DNA of 64,000 nucleotides from Reticulitermes speratus (lineage: Eukaryota; Arthropoda; Insecta; Blattodea; Rhinotermitidae), in NCBI GenBank assembly GCA_021186555.1, contig JAJKFL010000005.1, positions 44,449,635-44,513,634 on the forward strand, written 5' to 3'. The position numbers and the translations under genes were made by a program. Shown one piece after another: positions 37,901 through 48,539 of this stretch (position 1 is the first letter of the stretch; each line of letters opens with the position of its first letter). The notes beneath the pieces are model-generated. The model had not been told where the DNA came from. It ran no database searches and was given only the letters and a program-made list of their open reading frames with translations.

Positions 37901-40900
37901 ACACAAACAGCGTTTCAAAGGCAGTCTAATTTCATATTAAAGTGAAAACAGTGTTTTCACCGGAAGACGAAAGCAGGCTGCTTTTGAAACGTGTGTGTTT
38001 GTGTTCAGTTCCGTGTACATTAATGATGTTTCACATGGAAGTCCAATTCATTATTAGGTTTCAAATCAACATAGACACTGGTTGCGGGCTCTTTTGAATG
38101 CGGTAATGAACCTTCAGGTTCTGCAAAACGTGGGGAATTTCTTGAGTAGCTGACGACCTGCTAGCTTCTCAAGAAGGACTCTGCTCCATGGAGTTAGTTA
38201 GTTAGTTATAAGACACTGGTTATTAGCAACTGTCAGTACACTAAATACAAACCTTGTAAATTGTAAATAAATTGTAAAGTACTTATTTTAATATAGGTGT
38301 TGACATAGTGTTACAGTGGAACACTACATTGAAAGAATAATATTTATTTTGAGCACAATCTAAATGCAGTAAAGATTTTGCTTTATGTGTGGGAGGATTG
38401 GTAAGTCTGTGAGGAGGCTGAGATGGGCAGGGCATGTATCTTGCATGGGGGGAGAAGTGCATGCAGGGTTTCAATTGGAAAACCTGAAGGGAACTAACCT
38501 CTTGGAAGATCTAGTTGTAGATTCTAGGGATTGAGGAGAACCACGAAAAATCTGTCAGGATGAACAGCTGAATGTTTTGGCTGAGATATGAATTGGGCAT
38601 CACCTGAATACAAGTCGCTCTTCTTGGAATAATTAGTGAAATTTACACATGCTTTATCACCAACCCTGTTATTTGTCCATACTGGAATCTGGGCCATGTG
38701 CAGCATGGTGAATGTTGCACACTTACTTTGTGAAATGCCAAGTAACCTACTCTGCCCTGAATCAAATGTCCAAGTGTCTCTCCTACCCATGACAGACACG
38801 TGAACTCTTGTGGAAGACACATGGGAGAACTGAATCCTTACATTTGACACTGTCTTTTGGCCAAGTCATGGGAACTGTGTCCATAATCACAAACAGCAAG
38901 TCCTGCATTTTGCAAGTTTAAAAAAAAAAACTACTGTGTTGTAAGAAGTCACTGATATATAACTCTTATAAATGACAACTAAATGTGTTATTGTTAAACA
39001 TGATGAAACTGTAAATATTCAAAAACATACTTTAGTTACAATATGTAATGATGTAACAGTAATGGTGTTATCAATTAAAACCCACACATTCGCCTGACAC
39101 TGAAGACTTCTGTTTATCTTAAAAACTAATTAGCATGTAGCTGAAGAAGTTCTACCTCAGTAATCACCGTTCCAGCAGCTGCCGCTGCGATGACTACCTC
39201 CTTGTTTCTGAAGCCATCACGTTGCTTGATGAGAGCTGGAAGCAATGTATGACATGTGAATAGAGAATAAGAAAATGCTGGCATATCACTGCCTTCATTG
39301 TGATATGATAAATTGATAGGTTATGGAGGGCTGGGTTTTGAATTTTGTCAGTCCTTGGGGAATTCTGCCAGGTCCTCCACCCCCAAACATACATGATAGA
39401 TATGTTTCAAAGTATTGTTGCATATCTCGAACTTTTGTTACTCCCTTGGGACTCACTGACCATAAAATTAAAGGCAGTATGTACCTTTGAAATGCAGGGT
39501 CTGATTGTCCCGTGACACAGTGGCATCCCAGGAAAGGAATTTTCAGAAAGTGTGAATACTAGAAAGGTAAAATTAAGTGACCTTTAAACATACACAATAG
39601 CACAGAACAAGTTTATTAGAGACTTGGATAGAGGCATAAATTAATTTGAGAAGGGTTACCAGCCTAGAATAAGGCTGAGAATTGCAGATTCTCAAATAAA
39701 GCAAATTACCTGTTACACTGTCAGTGATTTTTCTGTGCTCGTCTTCAATCCATTTCTGCCGTGTTGCTTGTGCTGCCTCTATGCCACCTTTTTGCCTGAA
39801 ACAAGCAATTTTCTGACATGAAAAGCCTGGGGACACTTTTGATAGGACATAGGCACGTGTGTAATCGGTACTGTAACTGGGCTGCTATAGGCTGGACAAA
39901 TGAAGAATTGTTCAATTCCTGACACGTTTAAGAGATTTTCCTCTTCCCCAAAGTGCCCAGACTGGCTGTTTAGCTGTGGGGCCCACCCAGCCGCCTGTGC
40001 ACTAACAAGGGCAATTTTCGCGGGGAGTAAAGCAGCCAGTGTGTGACGCAGACCACTCACCTCCATCAAGTGCCAAGGTTAAGAACGAGTTGAACTATAC
40101 CTCCACTCCCCCATATGCGTTCGTGGCATGTACAATGACATCAGTACTTTACTGTAAAGATGTGAGTAACTAAGTATACTGAGGCTATGGAAAGAAGTCT
40201 CATGGATCAAACTCCTTCATTTTCCTTTGACCTGTTACACTGTACTACCATTTTCCCCCCTCCACTATTCATAGGCACATGGTAACAGGCACTAGCAACA
40301 CATGCTTTTCACTGGTTGACAAATGCTCATGGGGAAACTGCAGTAGACAGACAGGAGAAATCCTTGAATGCTGTTCCCACCATCCAGAGGAATTGTTTCG
40401 CTAGACTCTGTAAAGGATCTTGCTTCAACAGTTGATAGTTATCAGTTCATAACCATGTTCTCAAAATCCTATAATGAGCAAGTCCAATTCATTATCAGTG
40501 TCTCTTCGCAGACTGTTGCTGTAAGGTCTATTTTTTCAGAAGCAATTTCGCCCATGTATGATGCATGTTCCTGTCTGCTGTGTTAAAGAGTGCCATAGGG
40601 AAACCATTGGAAGAGGAAAAATTCATACAATACCTTTACTAACTTAAAATGCTGCACATTCAACTTAAGCAAATACACATATGAATTAGGCAACCAAAAT
40701 GAACATACTTATTCATGATAAATAAATTAAAAATCTGTATATTATAAAACATATTTAACCAATATGTGTAATATTTTAAGTGTATTTATGGAAAAATAGC
40801 TAAAAAAGAAGAGTAAAAATTCTGTTTCTTCTATTTCCTACCACGGATCTCATGTGATTAAATGTTCATTTCATAATTTAAGTGTTATTAGTACATCTTT

Positions 40901-43900
40901 AAAGTTTAGTTACTATGTTGTCGGGTACTGAGTGAGAAGAAAAGCAACCATATTCTGGCTGAAGAACAGGTACATCAGTATCCAATGAATTCAGATGTTT
41001 TGAAATAATAGTTACAAATTATCACAAAACAGTCCATAAATATAGATTACACTGGAAAGGAAACTATTAGTACTTTCATCCGGCAATCTATCGTAACTAT
41101 CAAAGAAAGTACTATCACCTCAATCAGTGGACATCTCACACCCATCAAAGTTTGCCAGCAAGCTATTTCAATGCACTTACAAAAGTTCTACTTCAGGCTA
41201 GCTGGTGTTGAGCTGAGAGAAAAATTAATGAGTTGTTCTGAACCGTGCAGTGACTCACCATGCTTCTGCACATGCTCGGTCTTGTGGAAACACAGGCCTG
41301 TCATCCAGGTGTTGCAAGTTTTTCTGTACAGAACATTAAGGCTTTAATGGATTATTCTGGAACAAATCTCCTCCAAATTTTTAAAGTAATTTTGAAAACA
41401 GGCTTACCATTTAGGGACTTGTAGCATACAGAAATAAATTATGCTCTTGTCACCTGAACACTGATCATTATCACATTTGCAAGTGAGCTGACATAGTGGT
41501 GAAAAGAGTTTCAGTGGGCTACCCTTACATGACATGTGAAACATAACTTCATATTTTTCACATTGTATTCACCGTGCATCTTGTTAACTAATTAAAAGTT
41601 TGTTAAACCAACATATACACTATATTCTTATATACAAGTCGATCACCCCTACATATGTTTCGGCCTATAACAGGCCATCCTCAGGGGGTCAAAGTTTTTT
41701 ACATAAACTTTACATCTGTTAGTTCAATTTTAAAAACAGCTAGTATATCCACATAGAATAAAATAAATCTTAGTTCCCAATGGATTTTGGTATTATTACT
41801 TCCAGCTGTAAAATCCTAGGGAATGTGTTTACTTTTATGAAAACTAGTAAACACATTCCCTAGGATTTTACAGCTGGAAGTAATAATACCAAAATCCATT
41901 GGGAACTAAGATTTATTTTCTTCTATGTGGATATACTAACTGTTTTTAAAATTGAACTAACAGATGTAAAGTTTATGTAAAAAACTTTGACCCCTGAGGA
42001 TGGCCTGTTATAGGCCGAAACATATGTAGGGGTGATCAACTTGCATATGAGAATATAGTGCATATGTTGGTTTAACAAACTTTTAATTACATAACTTCAT
42101 AGTAATGTCCCAGAAGGATTGAGGAAAGGTGCCTGCATTGCTGGGCACTTCTGAAATACAAGTCAGACATTTAAATATTATTAATAAGTCACCATATATA
42201 TATACCAACAACTGTACTAATATTTAGTTACAATGATGCACAATGTGTGGTAAACCTCCTACATGTTTTGGCCTTTTTCAGCCGTCTTCAGGGAGGTATT
42301 TAACCAGGAAAGTTACATCTATGTTATAACTAGCCATTAATGTCTTTTTCTTTGTTGAATGCTTCCCTGAAGATGGTCAAAAAAAGGCCAAAACATGTAG
42401 GAGGTGTACCACATGTTGTATATCATTGTATCTAAATATTAGTGCAGTTGTTGGTATATATAAGGTGACAAGTCAAACATATTATGGCCGATCTAATATG
42501 CTCTATACAATGAGGTACTTACACACTCCAGAATGAGGACATTTCTATAGTGTGAGACTTTCTTTATGACTGGGTTCCCTGTGAGAGTCAAGACGCGTAG
42601 GTTGTCCATAGAACTAAAGATCTGAAACCAAGTAAGTGAATGAATTTAGTAATTAAAGCAACAAATACACTTTGTTGGAGCATAACCCCTAACTGTCTAC
42701 AATTTTCCTCCTACATGTTTTGGCCCCTCATGGACCAGTATCATGGAGTATTGATTACGATGAGGGGTTACAATGATACAACATTGCATATACTGTAGAA
42801 GCAATTCTGCGTTACTAAATATAAATGATTGTTGTAAAAACAGAGATAAAGTTTATGAAGGTAATATTTAATAGGAGCTTCTATGTAGACACTCATATTA
42901 AGTATTAATTTTTTAATTTTAAACAGGTATGGGTTATTCCCCAGTAGAGTTATTTGATGGTTTAATTACTAAGTTTGCCCAATAAAATACATGGTGATAT
43001 GCAACAATATAAGACTGGTAAATGGAAGTTGTTGGGTGAAAGAAAATAATGTTTTGTAAGATGCGGTATCCACAGATGACATGTCTGCTATCTTCTGTGC
43101 AAAGAGTTCATGAGATTAACCTTTTTAAACATAACTTTATCTGAATACTCATGCTGCTTCTTCATTACAACTACTTACCAATTAAGCATATGTACTTAGG
43201 GAAGTCATTGCTGTTTGGTCTGAGAAAATTACAAAACACATAAAAATACTATGTGGGCAAAATGCAGAGTATTTGTAGTGGTATGTATAGTAACCGGGGG
43301 TCAAAGGGGCAGTATGTGGCCTCAGGGGTACATTGATGCTGGCAGAGGTGTGTTAACCGATATTATCCTGCCAAGTCCAATCCATGCAGGTCCAGTTCAT
43401 GGCCCCTGGTAACGTCTCTGACGGCTAAGATGTGGAGGGGCGAAAAGCAAGTTCCCGACGTTGATACTTGGGACAAGCCAGCTAGGGAGTAAACCCCAAC
43501 AGAAAAACCAGGTCCTCCAAGTTACGGAGAGTTGGACGCAAGGTCAGCACCCTTGCCCTATAAAAACAACAATTGCTAAAAAATCTCAACAAGATAGTTG
43601 AGAAGGCCAAAACCTACAAAGGATGAGGTTGTCGCCCTGTATAAGAAGAAGATGTATAGTAACCATTGTGTTTTGAATGGTTGAAGTAAAGCAATAATTA
43701 GCTGTACCACAGCTCGGGTGATTAGACCGCAGGACAGTCCATGGGTGGTTTGTGATGGGAGAAATAATACAGGTCACATTTTCCCTGGTACTTCTTGATT
43801 TCCTGTCAGTTACCATTTCACATATGCACCAGTGTCACGTGTGGCTCGGGCATAGATGACCAATGTGACCAGCCAACGTTTTATCCCAACATGAGATCTC

Positions 43901-45424
43901 AGCTGGGGATTCTGTACTTAATATAATCAATATATAAAATTTTAGGTTCATATTATGTATGTTGTTCTGAGTCGCAACAACTTATAGTCTGATACCAATG
44001 TCCTAGAGGGACACAATGGCACATTTGGGCCATGCTGAGAAAGTAGCTTTTTGTTGGAATGGGGAGGGGAAGAAAACAGATCAAGGACAATTGGAGTGAC
44101 CAAACCTCCTTACATAAGAAATTGGTTTCTCAAATTGGCTCATTCATACCCTGAAAACGGAGGAAGTATTTTCCTCTGAAACGCTGGTAACAACCAACCA
44201 AACTACACAGTATCATAACCCAGAAGACCACAGTAAAATAAAGAAGTGTATATATAGTTGGTACCCACCTACAAAGTTTACATGTGTCACACCATAGGAG
44301 ACATAAACTTGATTCATGTCCACAAGAATATTTTTAGTAATAAAAATGTCTTTGCAACCTTGAAAATATATCTTACTACCACTAAAATAACTTCGACCTA
44401 CAGCATAATATGGGTCATTCTCAGTTGGGTATCTGTATGTAAAAACTAATACAGTTTACAACTAATTTTACAGTTTGCAATGGCATACATTTTATTTTTA
44501 ACTGCATAATAAAGATGAAACTTGGTTAAGTTGTACTCCTGCATAATTTAACATCATACCATGAATATATTTTGGTGAGTGGAGTCATAGCTGTATGCGT
44601 CTGTAACCTTAGTATAAAATTGAGATTAGCCACAATTTACTGCCATGGAAATGGCACCTGGTACCCATTTTAATAGGAGGGTGGATGGGCCTGAGATAAT
44701 TCTGGATATTATGGAGAAGAGATAAATATCTACTGCAGGAATCAAACACACATGCTTAGGTAATCCAGTCTTCAGCTGAGTCACTATACCGATTGAGCTG
44801 TTGCTGCTTCTCTTAACTTAACATAATTGAAATTGTCCATAATATTGTCTCCAGCGCAATTTCCACCATATGATGTCCACTTTAGTGTCTTCGTCATATG
44901 GACCAAGTCCATAAGAAGTTCAACATTCACACATTGTTTCATAAATTATTTCCTTACAAAGAACAATGACGAGATCCTGTAACAACACATCTGAAGTGTG
45001 CGGTAAGAACAAACGAATCAAGAATATTCCGAGTTTTATAAAAACTAATGGAGTGTGAACACCTGTATGAGTTTACCTCAATAACATTATAAAACATTAT
45101 GCATTCCTTTAACCTGTATGATTTTGGGATCATCCAGCTGGTTGTATGACAGGTCCACAACCACCATACTGTGGCAATTGCTAAGCTCACAGATGTCATC
45201 TGCTGACTGCAATCTGTTGTGGCTGATATTCAGTGTGTGCAGCACTGGCAAGTTGCCTGCAAGAAGCATGTTTGAGTATACAAATATTCCTAATGCACTG
45301 TCATCAATTCTGTATATCCCAAAGGTCTTAAAGTTTAGTTCTTCCCAAAAATATACCTGCTATTGCAAAATGTATCACCAGGCACAAATAGCTTTTTATG
45401 CTGGTGCACTTACCTATGCACGTG

Positions 45425-45456
<32 letters not shown>

Positions 45457-48062
45457 TACTACTGTTGTATAGATTCGGTACTTCATAGTGATATTTATTA
45501 TTTTCCCTTGTCAAGATTATCAAGATTACAGCCTTTTGGGGTGTGAACGTGTGCAGATCGAGACAGCAGGTTCCTCCAAAGCATGTGCACTTTTTTACAA
45601 AATTACATGGCATCACGTCACAGAAGAATGTAATATTGACACTACCATAAGAAACTTAGAGCTCTGAAACTTACAAATGTTCTCCACTTTCTCGACAAAG
45701 TTATGACAAAGGTTAAGTGTGTCCAGCAGCTGGAGATGTTCCAGGTTTTCAATCTTCCTTATCACATTATATTGCAGATACAAATTACGCAGCGCTGTCT
45801 GATTGTTTAGATTTTCAATGCGCTCAATGCCATTGTTCTCTAGCCAGAGACACTTGAGGCCTGTGTATGCCTCCAAGTTCTCAATCTTCCTGTAACCTGC
45901 AACATCAAGAGATCCTCGATTGCTAGATTAATCACTTTCATCGTGATTTACAGTTATTTGGTGACAAATAATTAGTGTTTTTAAACACAAAGCATTGCCA
46001 GCACCTTCTTTCTTTAAGGAACTAAAGTAGCCCATAAATATGCTTGGTGTCATCTTTTCTGCTGTATGAGTGCTGCCACCTTCTTTGCCAGATAAATAAC
46101 ATGGCTAATAATTACAGGTATAATTGGGTCTAATTTACATTAGTTCAACATTTTATGATGTATGAAATGAAATAACAGTATTCTTGTTTTATAAACATTC
46201 AAGGCCTCTTCTTGTACAGTGGAGCTGGGACAGCATAGTCGGTATAGTGACTAGGCTACAGGCTGAATGACCAGGAATTACGGTTCTATTCTCGACAGGG
46301 ACGAGATTATTCTGCTACTCCAAGTGTCTAGGCTGGCTATGAGGCTAACCCGGGCTCCTATTTGGTGGGCACAGTAGCATGCAACAGTGCATTGTACTGG
46401 CATCTTTTTCATAAAACACAAATTTAAATATATTTAAAATGTCTTACAGAACACACTAAAGAACTTGTTACTTTTCTAAAAGAATATGTTTTTTCCTCTG
46501 TTTTGAAGGTTTAATTTTGTTAAAATATCTTGGGAAGTACATGTCATGTCCCTCCTTTTTGCATAGAAGCAAAAAGCTCCACATTTTACTAAACTGTTTG
46601 GTTCAGTTCCACATGTTTTGTCTGCTCCTCTATATTTTCTTCCTGTCAGTACAGTAATGGGATATGCAACTGGGTGGACCCCATGGAAGTTCTGGAAACA
46701 ATGATGATGAAACTCCACTCCCAACTCCATTTCTCCCAGCCCATAGGCAATCACTTGACTAAATTCATTACCCTGACTTATTTAAGTTAAGCACCATTAT
46801 CATAACAGAACCCTGAAGCCTTGCCATCAAAAAACATGTTGTACATTTCTCTAAATATTTTTCTACATGTTAATCTTTTGTTGTACAGACTGCTCTGTAT
46901 GAAAGACATTTTTGACTCAAATCTATTTTGAAGAAAATAGTATGTGCATGAGAACATACTGGAGATTTTGAATCTTAAACCTCTTCCAGGAGTTATTTTG
47001 CTGTAGAATCCTAACATGTGGTTGAGGTGATAAAGGAACAAAATCAGATCACCTTTTGTGCAATCTTTTTCCCATTTTATTGTTTCTTTTCCTGTTGTTG
47101 ATATGTCAAACCCCACCAAATTTGTTAATTTTTATTCTGCAACCAATGACAAGGGTAACAACAGTAAGTAGATTCCTCTAAAGATTACAGTTGCTTTAGG
47201 TTTAAGCCATGTAATTGCCACAGTGGAATTGTAAATGAAGAAGTAGTTGTGGTTGTATGAAGGGACTGATGAAGAAAGGCCACAGAAAGCCTTATTTATG
47301 ATAATTCATCTCCTGAATACAAGATTTGAACTGTGACAGTGATAATTTTATGTACCACTTGCTTTAAGATTGACAAATTTTGAATTTTTCCCTCAGTGTA
47401 TTTATGTGTGTCACAAGATTCTCAGAACGAAGAGTTGTTACCATAAACAATATTAAACTCTTTGTCATTTTATTACAGACATGATGCATTATCTGTGAGA
47501 TAAGCAAAAGATAAAGGTCACCATATAACATGTCATGAAGGCATAGACGGGAGGTCGAATTAGAGTTCTACCCATACATAACTGGTTAATGCCACACCAT
47601 GGCCACTTTACTCCCAGGAAAGAGACACAGTACCCATTTTACAGGAGGGTGGGTGGATCTCAGGGTCAGTATGGATGGATATGGAAAATGTCGCTCCCAC
47701 TGGGGTTGGAACCCTGGACCCTCCAGCCAGTAGCAAATCGCTTTACCGACTACACAGTCCTGGCTGCTTTATCTGTGAGGTGCAAACTGAATTTTTGTGT
47801 ATTATTTAGATGAATTTCAGACATTCAAATGATAACTTTGTCATTTACAAATGATGTGTACCTGAATATGTTGACCAGTAACCAAATCATATTTAGGAGT
47901 AGTTACGCTGGTTTATATTGTGTTGTGCTACTAGTGCAAACTGATCTTGGCTGTTGTGAGGTTTGATTTACCTTTGAAGTGAAGGTACAACACATCATTC
48001 AGATGTGGAGTCAAATAGAGCTTGCACTCCTTGCAGTGTTGCTGGATGGCTTCTGTAGTCAT
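34981..48062 (-). CDS. DNAAF1: Dynein axonemal assembly factor 1 (DNAAF1 / LRRC50; Drosophila dtr), complete, 9 coding exons
   Basis: Cytoplasmic factor that pre-assembles axonemal dynein arms; in insects this matters for sperm tails and chordotonal cilia (family knowledge). Coding exons in transcript order: 48062-47972, 45896-45675, 45256-45114, 42621-42523, 41323-41259, 39795-39710, 39235-39198, 37665-37425, 36335-34981. They sum to 2340 nt (779 residues plus TAA) and all phases agree. The protein starts [20 protein letters not shown], aligning with the conserved MTKxxLxxxCK start of fly dtr. About five SDS22-type leucine-rich repeats follow (for example [18 protein letters not shown] and [17 protein letters not shown]), then an LRR cap ending [17 protein letters not shown], an acidic Ser/Asp/Glu stretch ([10 protein letters not shown]) and a long charged tail with degenerate repeats in the last exon. 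The ATG lies one base after an acceptor, so a 5' UTR exon must lie upstream, probably near 52.7-52.9 kb. The sixth and seventh coding exons fit the family least closely, but their phases require them. An AATAAA on this strand near 34675 could end the mRNA. Confidence 0.93.
36437..36874. mobile_element. Non-autonomous hAT-like MITE, 438 bp
   Basis: Terminal inverted repeats TAGGCTGACCATA at both ends extend to 16 of 18 matching bases. The flanks are an 8-bp target-site duplication with one mismatch (TGCAGGTT at 36429-36436 and TGCATGTT at 36875-36882). The 8-bp duplication is the hAT superfamily signature. No coding capacity is seen. It lies in the last intron of DNAAF1. Confidence 0.75.
37853..38041. 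repeat. Fold-back element, about 190 bp
   Basis: The left end (CATGTGAAACATCACTAATG, then CTGAACACAAACA and GTTTCAAA) is repeated inverted at the right end (GTTTGTGTTCAG, then CATTAATGATGTTTCACATG). A centre of about 80 bp is not paired. It lies in the DNAAF1 intron upstream of the coding exon that starts at 37665. Confidence 0.7.
38075..38206 (+). repeat. LINE 3' tail with (TAGT)n end
   Basis: GCGGTAATGAACCTTCAGG is followed by ACGTGGGGAATTTCTTGAG and AAGAAGGACTCTGCTCCATG, then by GAGTTAGTTAGTTAGTTA. The simple TAGT run marks the 3' terminus of the retrotransposon. It lies in a DNAAF1 intron. Confidence 0.7.
38390..38535 (+). repeat. LINE reverse transcriptase C-terminal scrap
   Basis: The reading [20 protein letters not shown] corresponds to the RRMRWAGHVARMG motif of the same LINE lineage, followed by a degraded GRPRRRWED region. 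It lies in a DNAAF1 intron, antisense. Confidence 0.6.
39950..40155 (+). repeat. tRNA-derived SINE, 3' body
   Basis: GGGGCCCACCCAGCCGCCTG is followed by GGGAGTAAAGCAGCCAGTG, ACTCACCTCCATCAAGTGCC, TATACCTCCACTCCCCCATA and TGGCATGTACAATGACATC. It lies inside the DNAAF1 intron, antisense to the gene. Confidence 0.75.
41589..42089. repeat. Near-perfect 501-bp palindrome
   Basis: Two arms of about 240 bp run inward from TAATTAAAAGTTTGTTAAAC and meet near 41839 around a loop of about a dozen bases (centre ACTTTTATGAAAACTAGT). There are only scattered mismatches. Each arm carries ACCCCTACATATGTTTCGGC, opposite CCCCTGAGGATGGCC. It lies in the DNAAF1 intron between the coding exons at 41323 and 42523. 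Confidence 0.9.
42188..42469. repeat. Fold-back element, 282 bp, adjacent to DNAAF1 coding exon 4
   Basis: Inverted arms of about 110 bp begin GTCACC at each end and contain CCTCCTACATGTTTTGGCC or its complement. The edge is 53 bp from the splice donor of the exon at 42523-42621. It is 98 bp from the larger palindrome that ends at 42089 and has a related outer sequence (ACCAAC then CTATATT or CTAATATT). Confidence 0.85.
42690..42745. repeat. Single fold-back arm on the upstream side of DNAAF1 coding exon 4
   Basis: CCTCCTACATGTTTTGGCC (42707-42725) is identical to a stretch of the left arm of the fold-back at 42188-42469, without a partner arm of its own nearby. It is therefore complementary to the right arm of that element, at 42386-42404. 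Confidence 0.75.
43270..43670 (+). repeat. Dispersed repeat, possibly a LINE 5' region
   Basis: It has the GC-richer composition of a mobile element (CCCCTGGTAACGTCTCTGAC, CAGGTCCTCCAAGTTACGGA, AGCACCCTTGCCCTATAAAA) inside an AT-rich DNAAF1 intron. I recall similar phrases ahead of RTE-type LINE ORFs but cannot prove it. No coding frame is seen. Confidence 0.35.
44100..44230 (+). repeat. RFEVLTAV-type repeat, 3' part
   Basis: CCTGAAAACGGAGGAAGTAT, TTTCCTCTGAAACGCTGGTA and CAACCAAACTACACAGTATC are the hairpin and tail of the family. It lies in a DNAAF1 intron. Confidence 0.55.
44640..44815 (-). repeat. tRNA-derived SINE, 5' half
   Basis: On the - strand, CAGCTCAATCGGTATAGTGA (A-box region) is followed by TGTTTGATTCCTGCAGTAG (B box), GATAATTCTGG on the opposite strand, CCCATCCACCCTCC and ATGGGTACC. 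It has the same order as the longer copy ending at 47780. It lies in a DNAAF1 intron. Confidence 0.7.
45424..45452. repeat. (CA)n microsatellite
   Basis: A 29-bp ACACAC run in the DNAAF1 intron between the exons at 45256 and 45675. Confidence 0.95.
46225..46390 (+). repeat. SINE-like element with tRNA-like head
   Basis: CAGCATAGTCGGTATAGTGA and ACGGTTCTATTCTCGACAGG are A- and B-box-like, at normal spacing. The following CTAGGCTGGCTATGAGGC and GGTGGGCACAGTAGC differ from the main family body. It lies in a DNAAF1 intron. Confidence 0.6.
47505..47780 (-). repeat. tRNA-derived SINE, near full length
   Basis: On the - strand it starts with AGTCGGTAAAGCGATTTG (A-box region) and CAGGGTTCCAACCCCAGTGG (B box). 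It continues CCACCCACCCTCCTGTAAAA and TGGGTACTGTGTCTCTTTCC, then the shared body GGGAGTAAAGTGGCCATGG, and ends CTATGCCTTCATGACATG. This copy links the tRNA head to the bodies seen elsewhere and defines the family at about 270 bp. Confidence 0.8.
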
Positions 48063-48539
48063 GCTGAAACAAATATTCAACATAACAATCACGGCATACA
48101 CATACTACCCATTCAATTGTATTAAATATTTCTTTCAGTCTTCCCTGAACTAGTATACAAAATTACCTTTACAATACCATAGTTTAACTTTCCAAGAAAT
48201 GTAATAAAAGTATGTGCTTAAATGACTCGTAATGTAAATGTACAAGCTCATAATTCATAACCAGATGCTGGGTGTTCAGAAACTAAAAACTTCCATTCCT
48301 GGTGCTTAAAACGGGCTCATATATACTTCAAATATGCTTTTATATAAAATGTTCACTGATAATAAACAGCTGATGTTCAAACACTACATTCCTTGGTTGA
48401 AAACAAACATGATATCAATGAGAATTACTCAACAGGATGAATATTGGTGATTAATAAATTAATATTACTAGGGAAATGCATAAGATGGATAAAAAATTAC
48501 AAGTTGCTTCCATACATAGCAACACAATAAATTATAAAC

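Noticed and set aside
39134-39235. DNAAF1 ending at a TAG just after exon 7
   Set aside because: Reading through gives [14 protein letters not shown] and then a stop. Using the donor after 39198 instead keeps phase with an acidic exon and a 1.3-kb last exon. A short alternative isoform is possible but not preferred.
46476-47119. Two - strand frames of 92 and 110 codons in a DNAAF1 intron
   Set aside because: No motif recognised, and stops separate them. They may be an old transposon, but I cannot support any family.
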